From contig JAFPYT010000371.1 of NCBI GenBank assembly GCA_017394445.1, forward strand, positions 1 through 44,871: DNA of 44,871 bases. Reading direction: 5' to 3'. A program made the translations under genes and the position numbers. Of this stretch, positions 1 to 7,356 are shown in pieces (within the stretch, counting starts at the first letter, position 1; each line of letters begins with the position of its first letter). The notes below the pieces were generated by a model. The model made no database searches, was not told the DNA's origin, and saw only the letters and a program-made list of their open reading frames with translations. The DNA is from Bacteroidales bacterium. Its GTDB lineage: Bacteria > Bacteroidota > Bacteroidia > Bacteroidales > UBA3824.

Positions 1-904
1 GAATCGAATAATCTGGCGAAAATTTACGGAGGTTGTATTCATCAATAGAACATTCGTAAAGCATATTGGCAAGGCGATCTGAAACAAGTTGAAGTCGCGG
101 ATCATCGGGTGAAACTACTTTTAAGAGCAAATGATATTCGTCCTTAGTATCAACAATTAGTTTATCGCCGATACCTGATTTTACAGTAGTGGGTAATGAT
201 TTAACACCCTCTGTGTTAAGAATATCTAATAGATCCTTATTATCTTGTATGGCTTTATTAAGTTTGGCAAGAGTATTATCAGAAATAGTAGGAATAATAC
301 AATCGAGCCAAACGGGAGACGGAATATACTCTAATAATTTGCTTGGGGTAATATAGACCAAAAGAGTATCTATAAACGATTGAATCAAATCGTTTGCACT
401 CTTTACAAGCGTTCCCTTAGAATCAACTGCCTTTAAAAATTCATCAGAGTATTTATTGTAAAGTTTTTCGGCATTTTGCAACGCAGATTTAAAATCACAT
501 TTCCAAAGGTAAATAATCACCCGATTTTGCAGCGACGAAAGATTATCCTCTCTATTCCAAACAGATAAAGCGTGATTTGGCTTACCTGAAAAAAGAACAT
601 CAAAAGCCTCATCATCGAGAGGTGTTATCCTCAAAAACCAAAACTGAGCATATTTAAGCCGTTCTTCGGAGTTGGAAAGCAAAGCCAAGGCATTGTCTAA
701 ATCCTCTAACGAATGAGATAGTTTCCCCTTAACGGGTAGATTTTTAACCCTTGGCAAATCAAGAGGATAATCCACCTGACGCCCCACCTCCAAAAACTTG
801 GTAGCCTTGCTGATGGTTGCCACAATCTCTCTATACGACGAGTTTGCATACACGCCCAAAACACGGAAGGGGTTGTCTAATATTATCTCAGGTACTGATG
901 ACAT
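1..904 (-). CDS. J-like N-terminal helical protein, paralogue 1 (3' end outside window)
   Basis: The start codon is the ATG at 904-902, and the frame stays open for about 301 codons to the left edge, so the C-terminus lies outside. The protein begins MSSVPEIILDNPFRVLGVYA and is nearly identical to the product of the next gene. The offset between the copies is 1239 bp at both ends, so there is no net indel over ~900 bp. The NPFRVLGV-YANSSYREI segment resembles the start of a J-type helical hairpin as seen in many Bacteroidota hypothetical proteins, but no HPD tripeptide is visible. The rest looks helical, perhaps with TPR-like repeats. Divergence from the paralogue is concentrated around residues 52-62 and 105-115. 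Function is unknown. Confidence 0.85.
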   Translation of the reverse strand, partial: MSSVPEIILDNPFRVLGVYANSSYREIVATISKATKFLEVGRQVDYPLDLPRVKNLPVKGKLSHSLEDLDNALALLSNSEERLKYAQFWFLRITPLDDEAFDVLFSGKPNHALSVWNREDNLSSLQNRVIIYLWKCDFKSALQNAEKLYNKYSDEFLKAVDSKGTLVKSANDLIQSFIDTLLVYITPSKLLEYIPSPVWLDCIIPTISDNTLAKLNKAIQDNKDLLDILNTEGVKSLPTTVKSGIGDKLIVDTKDEYHLLLKVVSPDDPRLQLVSDRLANMLYECSIDEYNLRKFSPDYSI

Positions 905-1030
905 TAAAATTGTTAAATATTTGCCGTTGGTTTTATGTAATGCAAAGTAAAGGAAAATTTTTGAGATAACAAAATCGAGAGGGGAATTAATATTTTCAAA
1001 TTTTGGGAATGATTATAACCTAATTATATA
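905..1030 (-). promoter_or_regulatory. Duplicated promoter region upstream of paralogue 1
   Basis: On the minus strand a TTACTTTG box, one mismatch from TAnnTTTG, lies 19 bp downstream of a TTTG. The same block, including GTAATGCAAAGTAAAGG on the plus strand, recurs at about 2166-2210 upstream of paralogue 2. The duplication therefore copied the promoter together with the gene. Confidence 0.55.
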
Positions 1031-2143
1031 TTAACATCTATTCGAAAATATCATCATTAAAAAGATAAAAAAAGCGCCCAATAGAGTCAGAAGACAACCG
1101 ATTTCGGAGTCATCTTTTGGTGGAGTATATTGAGGACGATACAATTTAGCGGCCTTTTTTTGGAATAGTGCAATCTTACTATTAATCTCCTCTTTATCCA
1201 TTGAATTATTAGACAAATTCAATGCTTCTTGCAACAAATAAATCGAATAATCTGGCGAAAATTTACGGAGGTTGTATTCATCAATAGAACATTCGTAAAG
1301 CATATTGGCAAGGCGATCAGAAACGAGTTGAAGTCGCGGATCGTCTGATGGAACTACTTTTAAGAGCAAATGATATTCGTCCTTAGTATCAATAATTAGT
1401 TTATCACCGATACCTGATTTTACAGTAGTGGGTAATGATTTAACACCCTCTGAATTAAGGATATCTAACAAATCCTGGGTATCTTTAATAGCACTATTAA
1501 GTTTGGCAAGAGTATTATCAGAAATAGTAGGAATAATACAATCGAGCCAAACGGGAGACGGAATATACTCTAATAATTTGCTTGGGGTTATATAGCCTAA
1601 AAGAGTATCTATAAACGATTGAATCAAATCGTTGGCACTCTTTACAAGCGTTCCCTTAGAATCAACCGCCTTTAAAAATTCATCAGAGTATTTATTGTAA
1701 AGTTTTGCGGCATTTTGCAACGCAGATTTAAAATCACATTTCCAAAGGTAAATAATCACCCGATTTTGCAGCGACGAAAGATTATCCTCTCTATTCCAGA
1801 CAGTTAAAGCATAATCGAAACTACCCGAAAAAAGAACTTCAAAAGCCTCATCGTCGAGCGGTGTCATCCTCAAAAACCAAAACTGAGCATATTTGAGACG
1901 TTCCTCTGAGTTGGAAAGCAAAGCCAAGGCATTGTCTAAATCTTCTAACGAATGAGTAAGTTTTGACTTTACATAAAAATCCTTAACCATTGGCAAATCA
2001 AGAGGATAATCCACCTGACGCCCCACCTCCAAAAACTTGGTAGCCTTGCTAATACTCGCCACAATTTCTCTATACGACGAGTTGGCATACACACCCAAAA
2101 CACGGAAGGGGTTGTTTAATATAATATCAGATACTGATAACAT
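1031..2143 (-). CDS. J-like N-terminal helical protein with C-terminal membrane anchor, paralogue 2
   Basis: The product is 370 aa. Residues ~8-45 (NNPFRVLGVYANSSYREIV) resemble a degenerate J-type domain without a visible HPD motif. Residues ~60-330 are predicted helical. A low-complexity YRPQYTPPKDDSE linker then leads to a hydrophobic segment at ~350-366 (LLTLLGAFFIFLMMIF) that looks like a single C-terminal membrane anchor. This is the intact member of a tandem pair with the gene to its left. Because the left copy is cut off, it is not known whether that one also has the anchor. No enzymatic motif was found. A role as a membrane-tethered co-chaperone or adaptor would be a guess. Confidence 0.85.
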   Translation of the reverse strand: MLSVSDIILNNPFRVLGVYANSSYREIVASISKATKFLEVGRQVDYPLDLPMVKDFYVKSKLTHSLEDLDNALALLSNSEERLKYAQFWFLRMTPLDDEAFEVLFSGSFDYALTVWNREDNLSSLQNRVIIYLWKCDFKSALQNAAKLYNKYSDEFLKAVDSKGTLVKSANDLIQSFIDTLLGYITPSKLLEYIPSPVWLDCIIPTISDNTLAKLNSAIKDTQDLLDILNSEGVKSLPTTVKSGIGDKLIIDTKDEYHLLLKVVPSDDPRLQLVSDRLANMLYECSIDEYNLRKFSPDYSIYLLQEALNLSNNSMDKEEINSKIALFQKKAAKLYRPQYTPPKDDSEIGCLLTLLGAFFIFLMMIFSNRC

Positions 2144-2269
2144 TAAAATTGACGATTGTTTAAGTAATGCAAAGTAAAGGAAAATTTTTGAGATAACAAA
2201 ATCGAAGGGGGGATTATCATGATAGAAGGGGTTTTAATATATAAAATCCTGAAAATCAACATTTGTAAT

Positions 2270-2323
2270 AAAAACTCCCTTGAAAAAGTGGCATGAACAT
2301 ACAAAAACTCCCTTGAAAAAGTG
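2270..2323 (+). repeat. Two operator-like direct repeats, 33-bp period
   Basis: AAACTCCCTTGAAAAAGTG occurs twice, with 21-bp copies starting at 2270 and 2303, exactly 33 bp apart. The pair lies immediately upstream of a DUF4143 ATPase remnant, in the same position as the 33-bp-period arrays in front of the intact ATPase genes at 18.4 and 25.5 kb. Confidence 0.75.
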
Positions 2324-2333
2324 CAAGAACTAA

Positions 2334-2579
2334 TATGCCTTCGACAGCGACAAATCCAAAATTCGCGAGTGTTTTGAATCAATACCGCAGCAACTCAGCA
2401 AGGACAACAAAAAAATCCAATACGCGCTGATTCAGAAAAAAGGCAAGGCGTCGCAATACGCTGGTTCGTTGCAATGGATAGAGGATGCAGGAATTATATG
2501 TCGTTGTAAGCATCACAACACTGCCGCATTACTTGGCATTTTTACTGAGAGATGTGTAATAAAATGGAGAAATATGTAA
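2334..2579 (+). pseudogene. C-terminal remnant of an AAA_14/DUF4143-type ATPase
   Basis: The plus-strand frame from 2334 to the TAA at 2577-2579 reads YAFDSDKSKIRECFESIPQQ, continues LSKDNKKIQYALIQKKGKAS, and then GSLQWIEDAGIICRC. This matches the section of DUF4143 ATPases containing SIPxQLSxxNKKFxY and LQWLxDAGI. There is no start codon, Walker motif or C-terminal nuclease-like region, and the frame is closed upstream by a TAA at 2331. After HHNT the sequence no longer resembles the family. It is therefore the leftover of a larger deleted gene, probably once controlled by the repeats just upstream. No spontaneously expressed product is expected. Confidence 0.75.
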
Positions 2580-2583
2580 AATT

Positions 2584-2949
2584 TCATTCTGTAAAAATCT
2601 TTCTTCCGTGTATCGCTTCGTGCTCTTGGCGCGTTAGAGGCATAATATTAGTCAATCGGTTGTCTAATTTGTTACCATTAATATGATGGACATCCATTGA
2701 GGGGTTTCATCTAAATTTTTCAAAATAGGTATAAGCCATCAAAAAATGCAGTTTATAGGATTTATACTTCAATCGAATTCTATAATAACCAGACGGGGTC
2801 ATAATGGGTTCTAAAAATTTTCTCTCTTTTGCAGACCAAACCGACCCATCCTCACCAATATAGTATGCAAACAGATTATATTCCAAATTGCAATATGGTT
2901 CAAGAGGTAAACCTCGAAGGGTTTTATTACTGATTGTAATAGTTTCCAT
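2584..2949 (-). pseudogene. NUMOD4/HNH endonuclease interrupted by one in-frame TGA
   Basis: Reading left from the ATG at 2949, the first 80 codons give a NUMOD4-like domain (GEDGSVWSAKERKFLEPIMT, then GYYRIRLKYKSYKLHFLMAYTY). They end at a TGA at 2709-2707. In the same frame the sequence continues NPSMDVHHINGNKLDNRLTN, with a clear HNH motif (VHHINGNKLDN), and stops at 2586-2584. The total is 122 codons, a normal size for a phage- or intron-type HNH endonuclease. The interruption is one nonsense codon between the DNA-recognition and catalytic parts. The upstream half alone could still be translated but would lack the catalytic histidines. Either it is a pseudogene or a sequencing error should be excluded. 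Confidence 0.85.
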
Positions 2950-2977
2950 AAAAAGTTAATTTTAAAAAATTAATTGT

Positions 2978-3679
2978 TCATTTTGGCGATAAATTCCCCA
3001 CCGAAAAGCATCTAATATGCGCTGTCCACGATTCGTTTGGATCAAGTTCAAATTCTGAAAAGGTTTTAATGTAATTATCTTCCTTATCATTAATATAAAA
3101 GAACTCTGCAAAATCATCAACCAACCCATCGGCAATAGGGTCGTTGAAACAAGGTCCAACGCATACAAACTGATTGTAACCCTTTAAATTATCGCTTATC
3201 ACCTGAGCAAAATTACCCAAATCAAACTTCCAATCCAAATCATACAAGATATGAAGCGTTGGAATATTTTCATCGCAAACAATATCCTCATCGTCAAGGT
3301 CTTCAAGGTGTTTATTTATAGTTATAATTTCAGCATCAGGATAAATTTTTGAAACACGAGGTAAGGCACGTTTTAGGTTATTTTCAGAGGGGTCAAATAA
3401 GGTAACTTTATTGATTTTTTGAGGATAATCATTGTGTTTCAAAAAATCAACATAACACATTGTGCCAATGGCTTGACCGCTTCCGTAATCGATGATATTG
3501 ATTACGGGTTGTTCAAAAAATATCTGTGGGATATTTTCAAAAGCCTTATGGAGTTGGGTTTGGATGTATGCGGAGGATGATTGATGTGGTAGCATAATTA
3601 GATAGTATTCATTTTTTTCTAACATTAACTGCACCAACGCCTTGCAGCGGTGATTTAAGGTACTCAGCGTCATACTCAA
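2978..3679 (-). CDS. Short methyltransferase-like protein (paralogue of the MT-LRR N-terminus)
   Basis: Residues ~45-225 align with residues ~75-260 of the methyltransferase-LRR protein encoded at 4028-6235. Shared segments include KAFENIP, NIIDYG(S/C)GQA(I/V)GTMCY and a C-terminal SWTAHIRCFSVG. The DYGSGQ motif is typical of a Rossmann SAM-binding loop, so an S-adenosylmethionine-dependent methyltransferase fold is likely; the substrate is unknown. The protein lacks the first ~65 residues of the paralogue and all LRR repeats, and stops just after the domain. Its 5' end overlaps a hipA fragment, so the N-terminal ~30 residues may be junction sequence. A start at the later ATG near 3625 is possible. 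It could be a decaying duplicate. Confidence 0.6.
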   Translation of the reverse strand: MSMTLSTLNHRCKALVQLMLEKNEYYLIMLPHQSSSAYIQTQLHKAFENIPQIFFEQPVINIIDYGSGQAIGTMCYVDFLKHNDYPQKINKVTLFDPSENNLKRALPRVSKIYPDAEIITINKHLEDLDDEDIVCDENIPTLHILYDLDWKFDLGNFAQVISDNLKGYNQFVCVGPCFNDPIADGLVDDFAEFFYINDKEDNYIKTFSEFELDPNESWTAHIRCFSVGNLSPK

Positions 3680-3758
3680 ACCTGCACCTCCAGCCGCTCT
3701 CCACCTCCGTCAACGTCCCCGCAAATGTATCATTGTTATATACAAATAGTTGTCGCAT
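3609..3758 (-). pseudogene. hipA: HipA N-terminal fragment
   Basis: From the ATG at 3758 the frame reads MRQLFVYNNDTFAGTLTEVE and then RFEYDAEYLKSP. This is the typical first domain of HipA-type serine/threonine kinases (MxxLxVYxNxxxxGTL...YDxxYL). It departs from the family after about 37 residues and stops at 3609, so the kinase domain is gone. A Bacteroidota -7 box remains upstream at 3783-3790. The fragment is fused to the start of the short methyltransferase-like gene, which reads in another frame. It is the relic of a HipBA-type toxin-antitoxin module. Confidence 0.7.
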
Positions 3759-3782
3759 AATAATCGTTTTTTTGTTTTGTGG

Positions 3783-3790
3783 CAAAGATA
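3783..3790 (-). promoter_or_regulatory. Promoter -7 box (TATCTTTG) of the hipA fragment
   Basis: TATCTTTG on the minus strand matches the Bacteroidota TAnnTTTG consensus and ends 24 nt upstream of the hipA-fragment ATG. It may now drive the short methyltransferase-like gene. Confidence 0.55.
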
Positions 3791-3832
3791 AATATAAAAT
3801 GCGAGATGGCAAAACGAGGGGGGGGACTCAAA

Positions 3833-3991
3833 TTATGGCTTCACCTCCTTACTGACACTCTGCAAAATCAATTCCGAATAAAAATTGAATGCTTCTTTCT
3901 CTGCCTTAGTGCGTTCAGGCGTTCCCTGTTTGCCGAAGGTCTCATCAAGCACGAGGTCGTAGTTACGGATTATGTGGTCGTTTGGCTGCAT
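3833..3991 (-). pseudogene. XRE-family antitoxin N-terminal fragment, truncated before the HTH
   Basis: The 52-codon frame begins MQPNDHIIRNYDLVLDETFG and continues KQGTPERTKAEKEAFNFYSE. The DETFGKxGTPER...EAFxFYxxxIL block is the usual N-terminal extension of Bacteroidota XRE/HigA-type antitoxins, which normally runs straight into ARKEAKLTQxELA. Here it breaks off as SVSKEVKP and stops at 3835-3833, exactly where the helix-turn-helix should begin. It lies upstream of and parallel to the hipA fragment, so the pair looks like a dead toxin-antitoxin region. The family call rests on the GTPER segment alone. Confidence 0.55.
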
Positions 3992-4027
3992 AATTTTATG
4001 TGTTATAGTTTTGTGAATTTCAAATAT

Positions 4028-6235
4028 TTAAAACGGTAAATCATCTCCTCCTTGTGATTCTACTTCTTGTAATTCGGCGTATTGCGGGGCTAGCACTTTT
4101 TTCAGATAATACAATTTGTCCCACAATTCTTTCGGAAGCATTTGCTTGAAATGTTCCCCACTTCCTTCGGGGATAATAATTCGTTCCAAGGAATAACACC
4201 AAATAAAAGCATTGTTTTCAATACATACGATTGAATTTAGAATAGTAATTTGTTGCAAAGATCCACATTCCCAAAAAGCAAGATCACCAATATTCATTAC
4301 CGAATTTGGAATAGTAATTTGTTGCAATGAATCACATCTATAAAAAGCTTCTTCTCCTATACTCGTTACAAAATTTGGAATAGTTACACTTTTTTCTGTT
4401 CCCCAAAAAGATATTAATATACGTTCTTTCGTGTTCATCAACATCTTATCTTGTACAACAAAACAATCAGAATCACTAATTAAATTTAAATTAACACAAC
4501 TATTAAAAGCGCCACCACCGATACTCGTTACTGAATTGGGGATAGTAATTCGTTGTATAGATTTACAGCCCCAAAAAGTGCTACTACCAATACTCGTTAC
4601 TGAATTGGGAATAGTAATTTGTTGTAAAGATTCACAGCCATAAAAAGCCGACCCCTCAATACTCGTTACCGAATTGGGAATAGAAATTTGTTGTAAAGAT
4701 TCACAACCATAAAAAGCCGACCCCTCAATACTCGTTACCGAATTAGGAATGGTAATTTGCTGCAATGATTTACAACAAAAAAAAGCCGACTCCTCAATAC
4801 TCTTTACAGAATTTGGAATAGTTATTTGTTGTAAAGATTTACAGTGACAAAAAGTATTTTTCAGAATACTCGTTACCGAATTGGGAATTGTAATTTGCTG
4901 TAAAGATTCACAGCCTTCAAAAGCCGAACGCTCAATCTTAATTATCGAAATTGGAATAGTTATTTGTTGTAAGGATACACACCCCCGAAAAGCATACTCA
5001 CCAATGCTTATTACTGAATTTGGAATCATAATTTGTTGTAAGGATTCACACCACTCGAATACCGAGGCTTCAATACTCGTTACCGAATTGGGAATTGTAA
5101 TCTTTTGTAAAGATTTACATCTACGAAATGCGCACTCTCCAATACTCGTTACCGAATCAGAAATTGTAACTTGTTTTAAGGATTCAATATCTTCAAAAGC
5201 CGACACCCCAATACCCTTGACCGTATTGGGAATAATAATATGTTGTAAGAATTTGCCACTATGAAAAGCATCATCACAAATAATCGATACCGCATTGGGA
5301 ATAGTATACATATATCCAAAACTAAGACCATATAAATCTGTCAATTCAACTTTCAACAATCTTTTCCCATCCCTACTATACACTACACCATCTTCATCCT
5401 TAATCCCATTTTCAATATCTTCTTTCGTTACTTTCGTTGACAACTCCACCTCCAATTCACCTACCGAAAAGCACCTGATATGCGCTGTCCACGCTTTGTT
5501 TGGATTTAGTTCAAATTTGGAGAAGATTTTACTGTAATTGTCTTCTGATTCAGAAAAGCACTTTGCAAAATCATCCATCTGTTGGTCTGTGGCAGGTACG
5601 TTGAAATACGGCCCGACACAAACAAACTGATTGTATCCTTTTAAATTATCGCTTATCAACTCCGCAAATCTTTCCAAATCAAACTCCAAATCCAACACAT
5701 TCGACAATATATGGAGCGTCGGGATTTCTTCTTCGCAAACAATATCGGCAGCATCGAGATCGTCAAAGGTTTTATTAATTGTTACAATCTCTGCGTCAGA
5801 ACAAAATGCGGAAACGTGGAGCGCGGCACGTTTTAGGCAAATTTCTGACGGCTCAATCAATGTAACTCGTTTAACATTCTGCGAAACACCTTTTTGTCTT
5901 ATAAAATCAACATAACACATTGTGCCAACGGCTTGTCCGCAGCCGTAGTCGATGATGTTGATTTCGGGTTGGTCAAACAAAATTTCAGGTATATTTTCAA
6001 AAGCCTTGTTGAGTTTTGCTTGGTGCATATTGCCAAACGAATACAGATACACCAACATCTGCGGCTCAGAATCTATCTGAACCACACCACGTTCAAGTTG
6101 TGAATAAAGTTCGTCAACGAGTTCTTTCGGTAAATCGTCTATAAACTTTTTCGCAAATCCTCGCACCTTGTCAAAAGTCGAATTTTTAAGGTATTTGAGT
6201 TTGTATGAGTATGTTGTTTTCTGTTCTATTAACAT
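4028..6235 (-). CDS. Methyltransferase-like domain fused to BspA-type LRR_5 repeats
   Basis: The product is 735 aa. Residues ~70-260 hold a Rossmann-type domain with NIIDYGCGQAVGTMCYVDF at ~92-110, a probable SAM-binding loop. From ~310 to ~705 there are about fifteen BspA-like leucine-rich repeats of ~23 residues, with the core SLQQITIPNSVTSI and a conserved AFxGC. The repeats in the middle are nearly identical at the DNA level (69-bp period), which makes copy number unstable. No signal peptide is seen, so unlike secreted BspA proteins it is probably cytoplasmic. The ATG at 6235 overlaps the TAA of the DUF1848 gene (ATGTTAA), so the two are translationally coupled. The shorter paralogue at 2978-3679 carries only the first domain. 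The substrate or ligand is unknown. Confidence 0.85.
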   Translation of the reverse strand: MLIEQKTTYSYKLKYLKNSTFDKVRGFAKKFIDDLPKELVDELYSQLERGVVQIDSEPQMLVYLYSFGNMHQAKLNKAFENIPEILFDQPEINIIDYGCGQAVGTMCYVDFIRQKGVSQNVKRVTLIEPSEICLKRAALHVSAFCSDAEIVTINKTFDDLDAADIVCEEEIPTLHILSNVLDLEFDLERFAELISDNLKGYNQFVCVGPYFNVPATDQQMDDFAKCFSESEDNYSKIFSKFELNPNKAWTAHIRCFSVGELEVELSTKVTKEDIENGIKDEDGVVYSRDGKRLLKVELTDLYGLSFGYMYTIPNAVSIICDDAFHSGKFLQHIIIPNTVKGIGVSAFEDIESLKQVTISDSVTSIGECAFRRCKSLQKITIPNSVTSIEASVFEWCESLQQIMIPNSVISIGEYAFRGCVSLQQITIPISIIKIERSAFEGCESLQQITIPNSVTSILKNTFCHCKSLQQITIPNSVKSIEESAFFCCKSLQQITIPNSVTSIEGSAFYGCESLQQISIPNSVTSIEGSAFYGCESLQQITIPNSVTSIGSSTFWGCKSIQRITIPNSVTSIGGGAFNSCVNLNLISDSDCFVVQDKMLMNTKERILISFWGTEKSVTIPNFVTSIGEEAFYRCDSLQQITIPNSVMNIGDLAFWECGSLQQITILNSIVCIENNAFIWCYSLERIIIPEGSGEHFKQMLPKELWDKLYYLKKVLAPQYAELQEVESQGGDDLPF
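4240..5310 (-). repeat. Tandem LRR-coding repeats, 69-bp period
   Basis: Within the MT-LRR gene, blocks reading GAATTGGGAATAGTAATTTG on the plus strand recur about every 69 bp, with several copies almost identical. Such arrays expand and contract by recombination or slippage. Confidence 0.8.
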
Positions 6236-7248
6236 AATTTTCCCGTTATTGTTTCTGAAATTAAACCTGTTTGTATTGCTTGCTTATAATTTCCAACCGC
6301 CAACTCTTTGCTCGTATTCGCGTAGCAATATTCGCACAGATGCGGGCAGGTGTTGTATTCACCGATGTCTTTGCTGATTATACAGCCGCAAAATTGACGC
6401 TGTCCTTTGTCGCGGTTGTCTTTTTTCTTGATAATTTTTTCGCCGTCGAAAAGCGAGTTAACAATCTCAACACCAAGATAATCCATCAAAACTTTGTCGT
6501 TTTTCGCAAAACGTATCATCAAATCGTCGTCGATACATTTGTTGTGTTGGATGCAAAATTGAGAAATATCAATTTTTTCGCCGCAAGTGGCAAGTTGAAA
6601 ATTCCATTTTTTGTTGAGTTCGGAGAGACGTTTGGCAAAGTCAAGCATCTGATTTTCTATCCATTCAGAATAATTGATGTTGTTTTTTTCGAGGTTGGAT
6701 TTTACCTTTTTATAGAGTGCAATATCCGCAAAACTGAACACAAGTTTTTCGGTATAGTTTTTTAGTTGGTCGCCGATGTTTTCAACCTTGCGCAACAAGT
6801 CGTCAACGGTGATTTTATCGGTCAAAATCAGAGGGTCAAAACGCCAAATTACCCTGCCCTTTCCAAAGGTTTTTACCAACTGTTTGAAGGTTTCGATTCG
6901 TTCTTCAAGCGGCGGCACACCTTTTTCCAAACCTTCTGAAACATAATCATTTAATGTGAATTGAATATAAAAATTCAACTTCTTCAATTTGTCAATATGG
7001 TCTAAAAGCGGTTTGGGATTTTTTGACCAAAAAACAAAGAATCGGGCGTTTTTATAGGACACATAACTCTTTACGCCGTTGAAAGGATTAGTCCACGCCG
7101 AATAACCCATTTTGAGCCGATGGAAAAACCAATCGGCATAAAAAGCCGGAATGTCAGTGCTACGGCTCGCCGAAATGATTATCGGGGCTTGTGCATCAAC
7201 TTCTTCGCCGTTTTCACGTGTGATTTTTATCTTTTGCCACTGTGCCAT
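6229..7248 (-). CDS. DUF1848 family Fe-S protein
   Basis: The product is 339 aa. The N-terminus contains ISASRSTDIPAFYADWF (~25-41), the hallmark of DUF1848, followed by a TIM-barrel-like region with FWSKNPKPLL and RFDPL. Near the C-terminus, CGCIISKDIGEYNTC is followed by CPHLCEYCYAN (~287-311). This contains a CX3CX2C arrangement like a radical-SAM cluster site, but placed late in the protein, plus two further cysteines. The family is thought to be related to radical-SAM or photolyase-repair-like enzymes, and the reaction is unknown. Its stop overlaps the start of the methyltransferase-LRR gene, suggesting a joint task. A TATATTTG box at 7271-7278 lies upstream. Confidence 0.85.
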   Translation of the reverse strand: MAQWQKIKITRENGEEVDAQAPIIISASRSTDIPAFYADWFFHRLKMGYSAWTNPFNGVKSYVSYKNARFFVFWSKNPKPLLDHIDKLKKLNFYIQFTLNDYVSEGLEKGVPPLEERIETFKQLVKTFGKGRVIWRFDPLILTDKITVDDLLRKVENIGDQLKNYTEKLVFSFADIALYKKVKSNLEKNNINYSEWIENQMLDFAKRLSELNKKWNFQLATCGEKIDISQFCIQHNKCIDDDLMIRFAKNDKVLMDYLGVEIVNSLFDGEKIIKKKDNRDKGQRQFCGCIISKDIGEYNTCPHLCEYCYANTSKELAVGNYKQAIQTGLISETITGKLC

Positions 7249-7270
7249 AATTTGTTTTTTTCGTACAGTA

Positions 7271-7278
7271 CAAATATA
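7271..7278 (-). promoter_or_regulatory. Promoter -7 box for the DUF1848/MT-LRR operon
   Basis: TATATTTG on the minus strand lies 22 nt upstream of the DUF1848 ATG at 7248. It stands back to back with the plus-strand box at 7323-7330. Confidence 0.65.
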
Positions 7279-7322
7279 AAAAAGATTTTTGGTTGAACGT
7301 ATCGTTTTTGCGGAGAAAACAT

Positions 7323-7330
7323 TATCTTTG
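7323..7330 (+). promoter_or_regulatory. Promoter -7 box for the DUF1703-like gene
   Basis: TATCTTTG matches TAnnTTTG and lies 26 nt before the ATG at 7357. No convincing -33 TTTG is seen at the usual distance. Confidence 0.65.
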
Positions 7331-7356
7331 CACCTACAGACAAAACTTATTACACT

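Noticed and set aside
2143..2382. 79-aa minus-strand frame containing TFSREFL twice
   Set aside because: The repeat in the peptide only reflects the two 21-bp DNA repeats; the frame runs antisense through the DUF4143 remnant and resembles nothing.
2584..2949. Stop-codon reassignment as an explanation for interrupted genes
   Set aside because: The three interrupted genes use three different stops (TGA at 2709, TAA at 17686, TAG in 32098-31940), and all three also end normal genes in the window.
4431..5264. Plus-strand frames with repeated ILVTELGIVICCKDSQP
   Set aside because: These are antisense shadows of the LRR_5 repeats of the MT-LRR gene.
4240..5310. Regular 69-bp repeats as a possible CRISPR array
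   Set aside because: The whole stretch is coding in one frame, with the LRR_5 pattern in every unit and no unique spacers.
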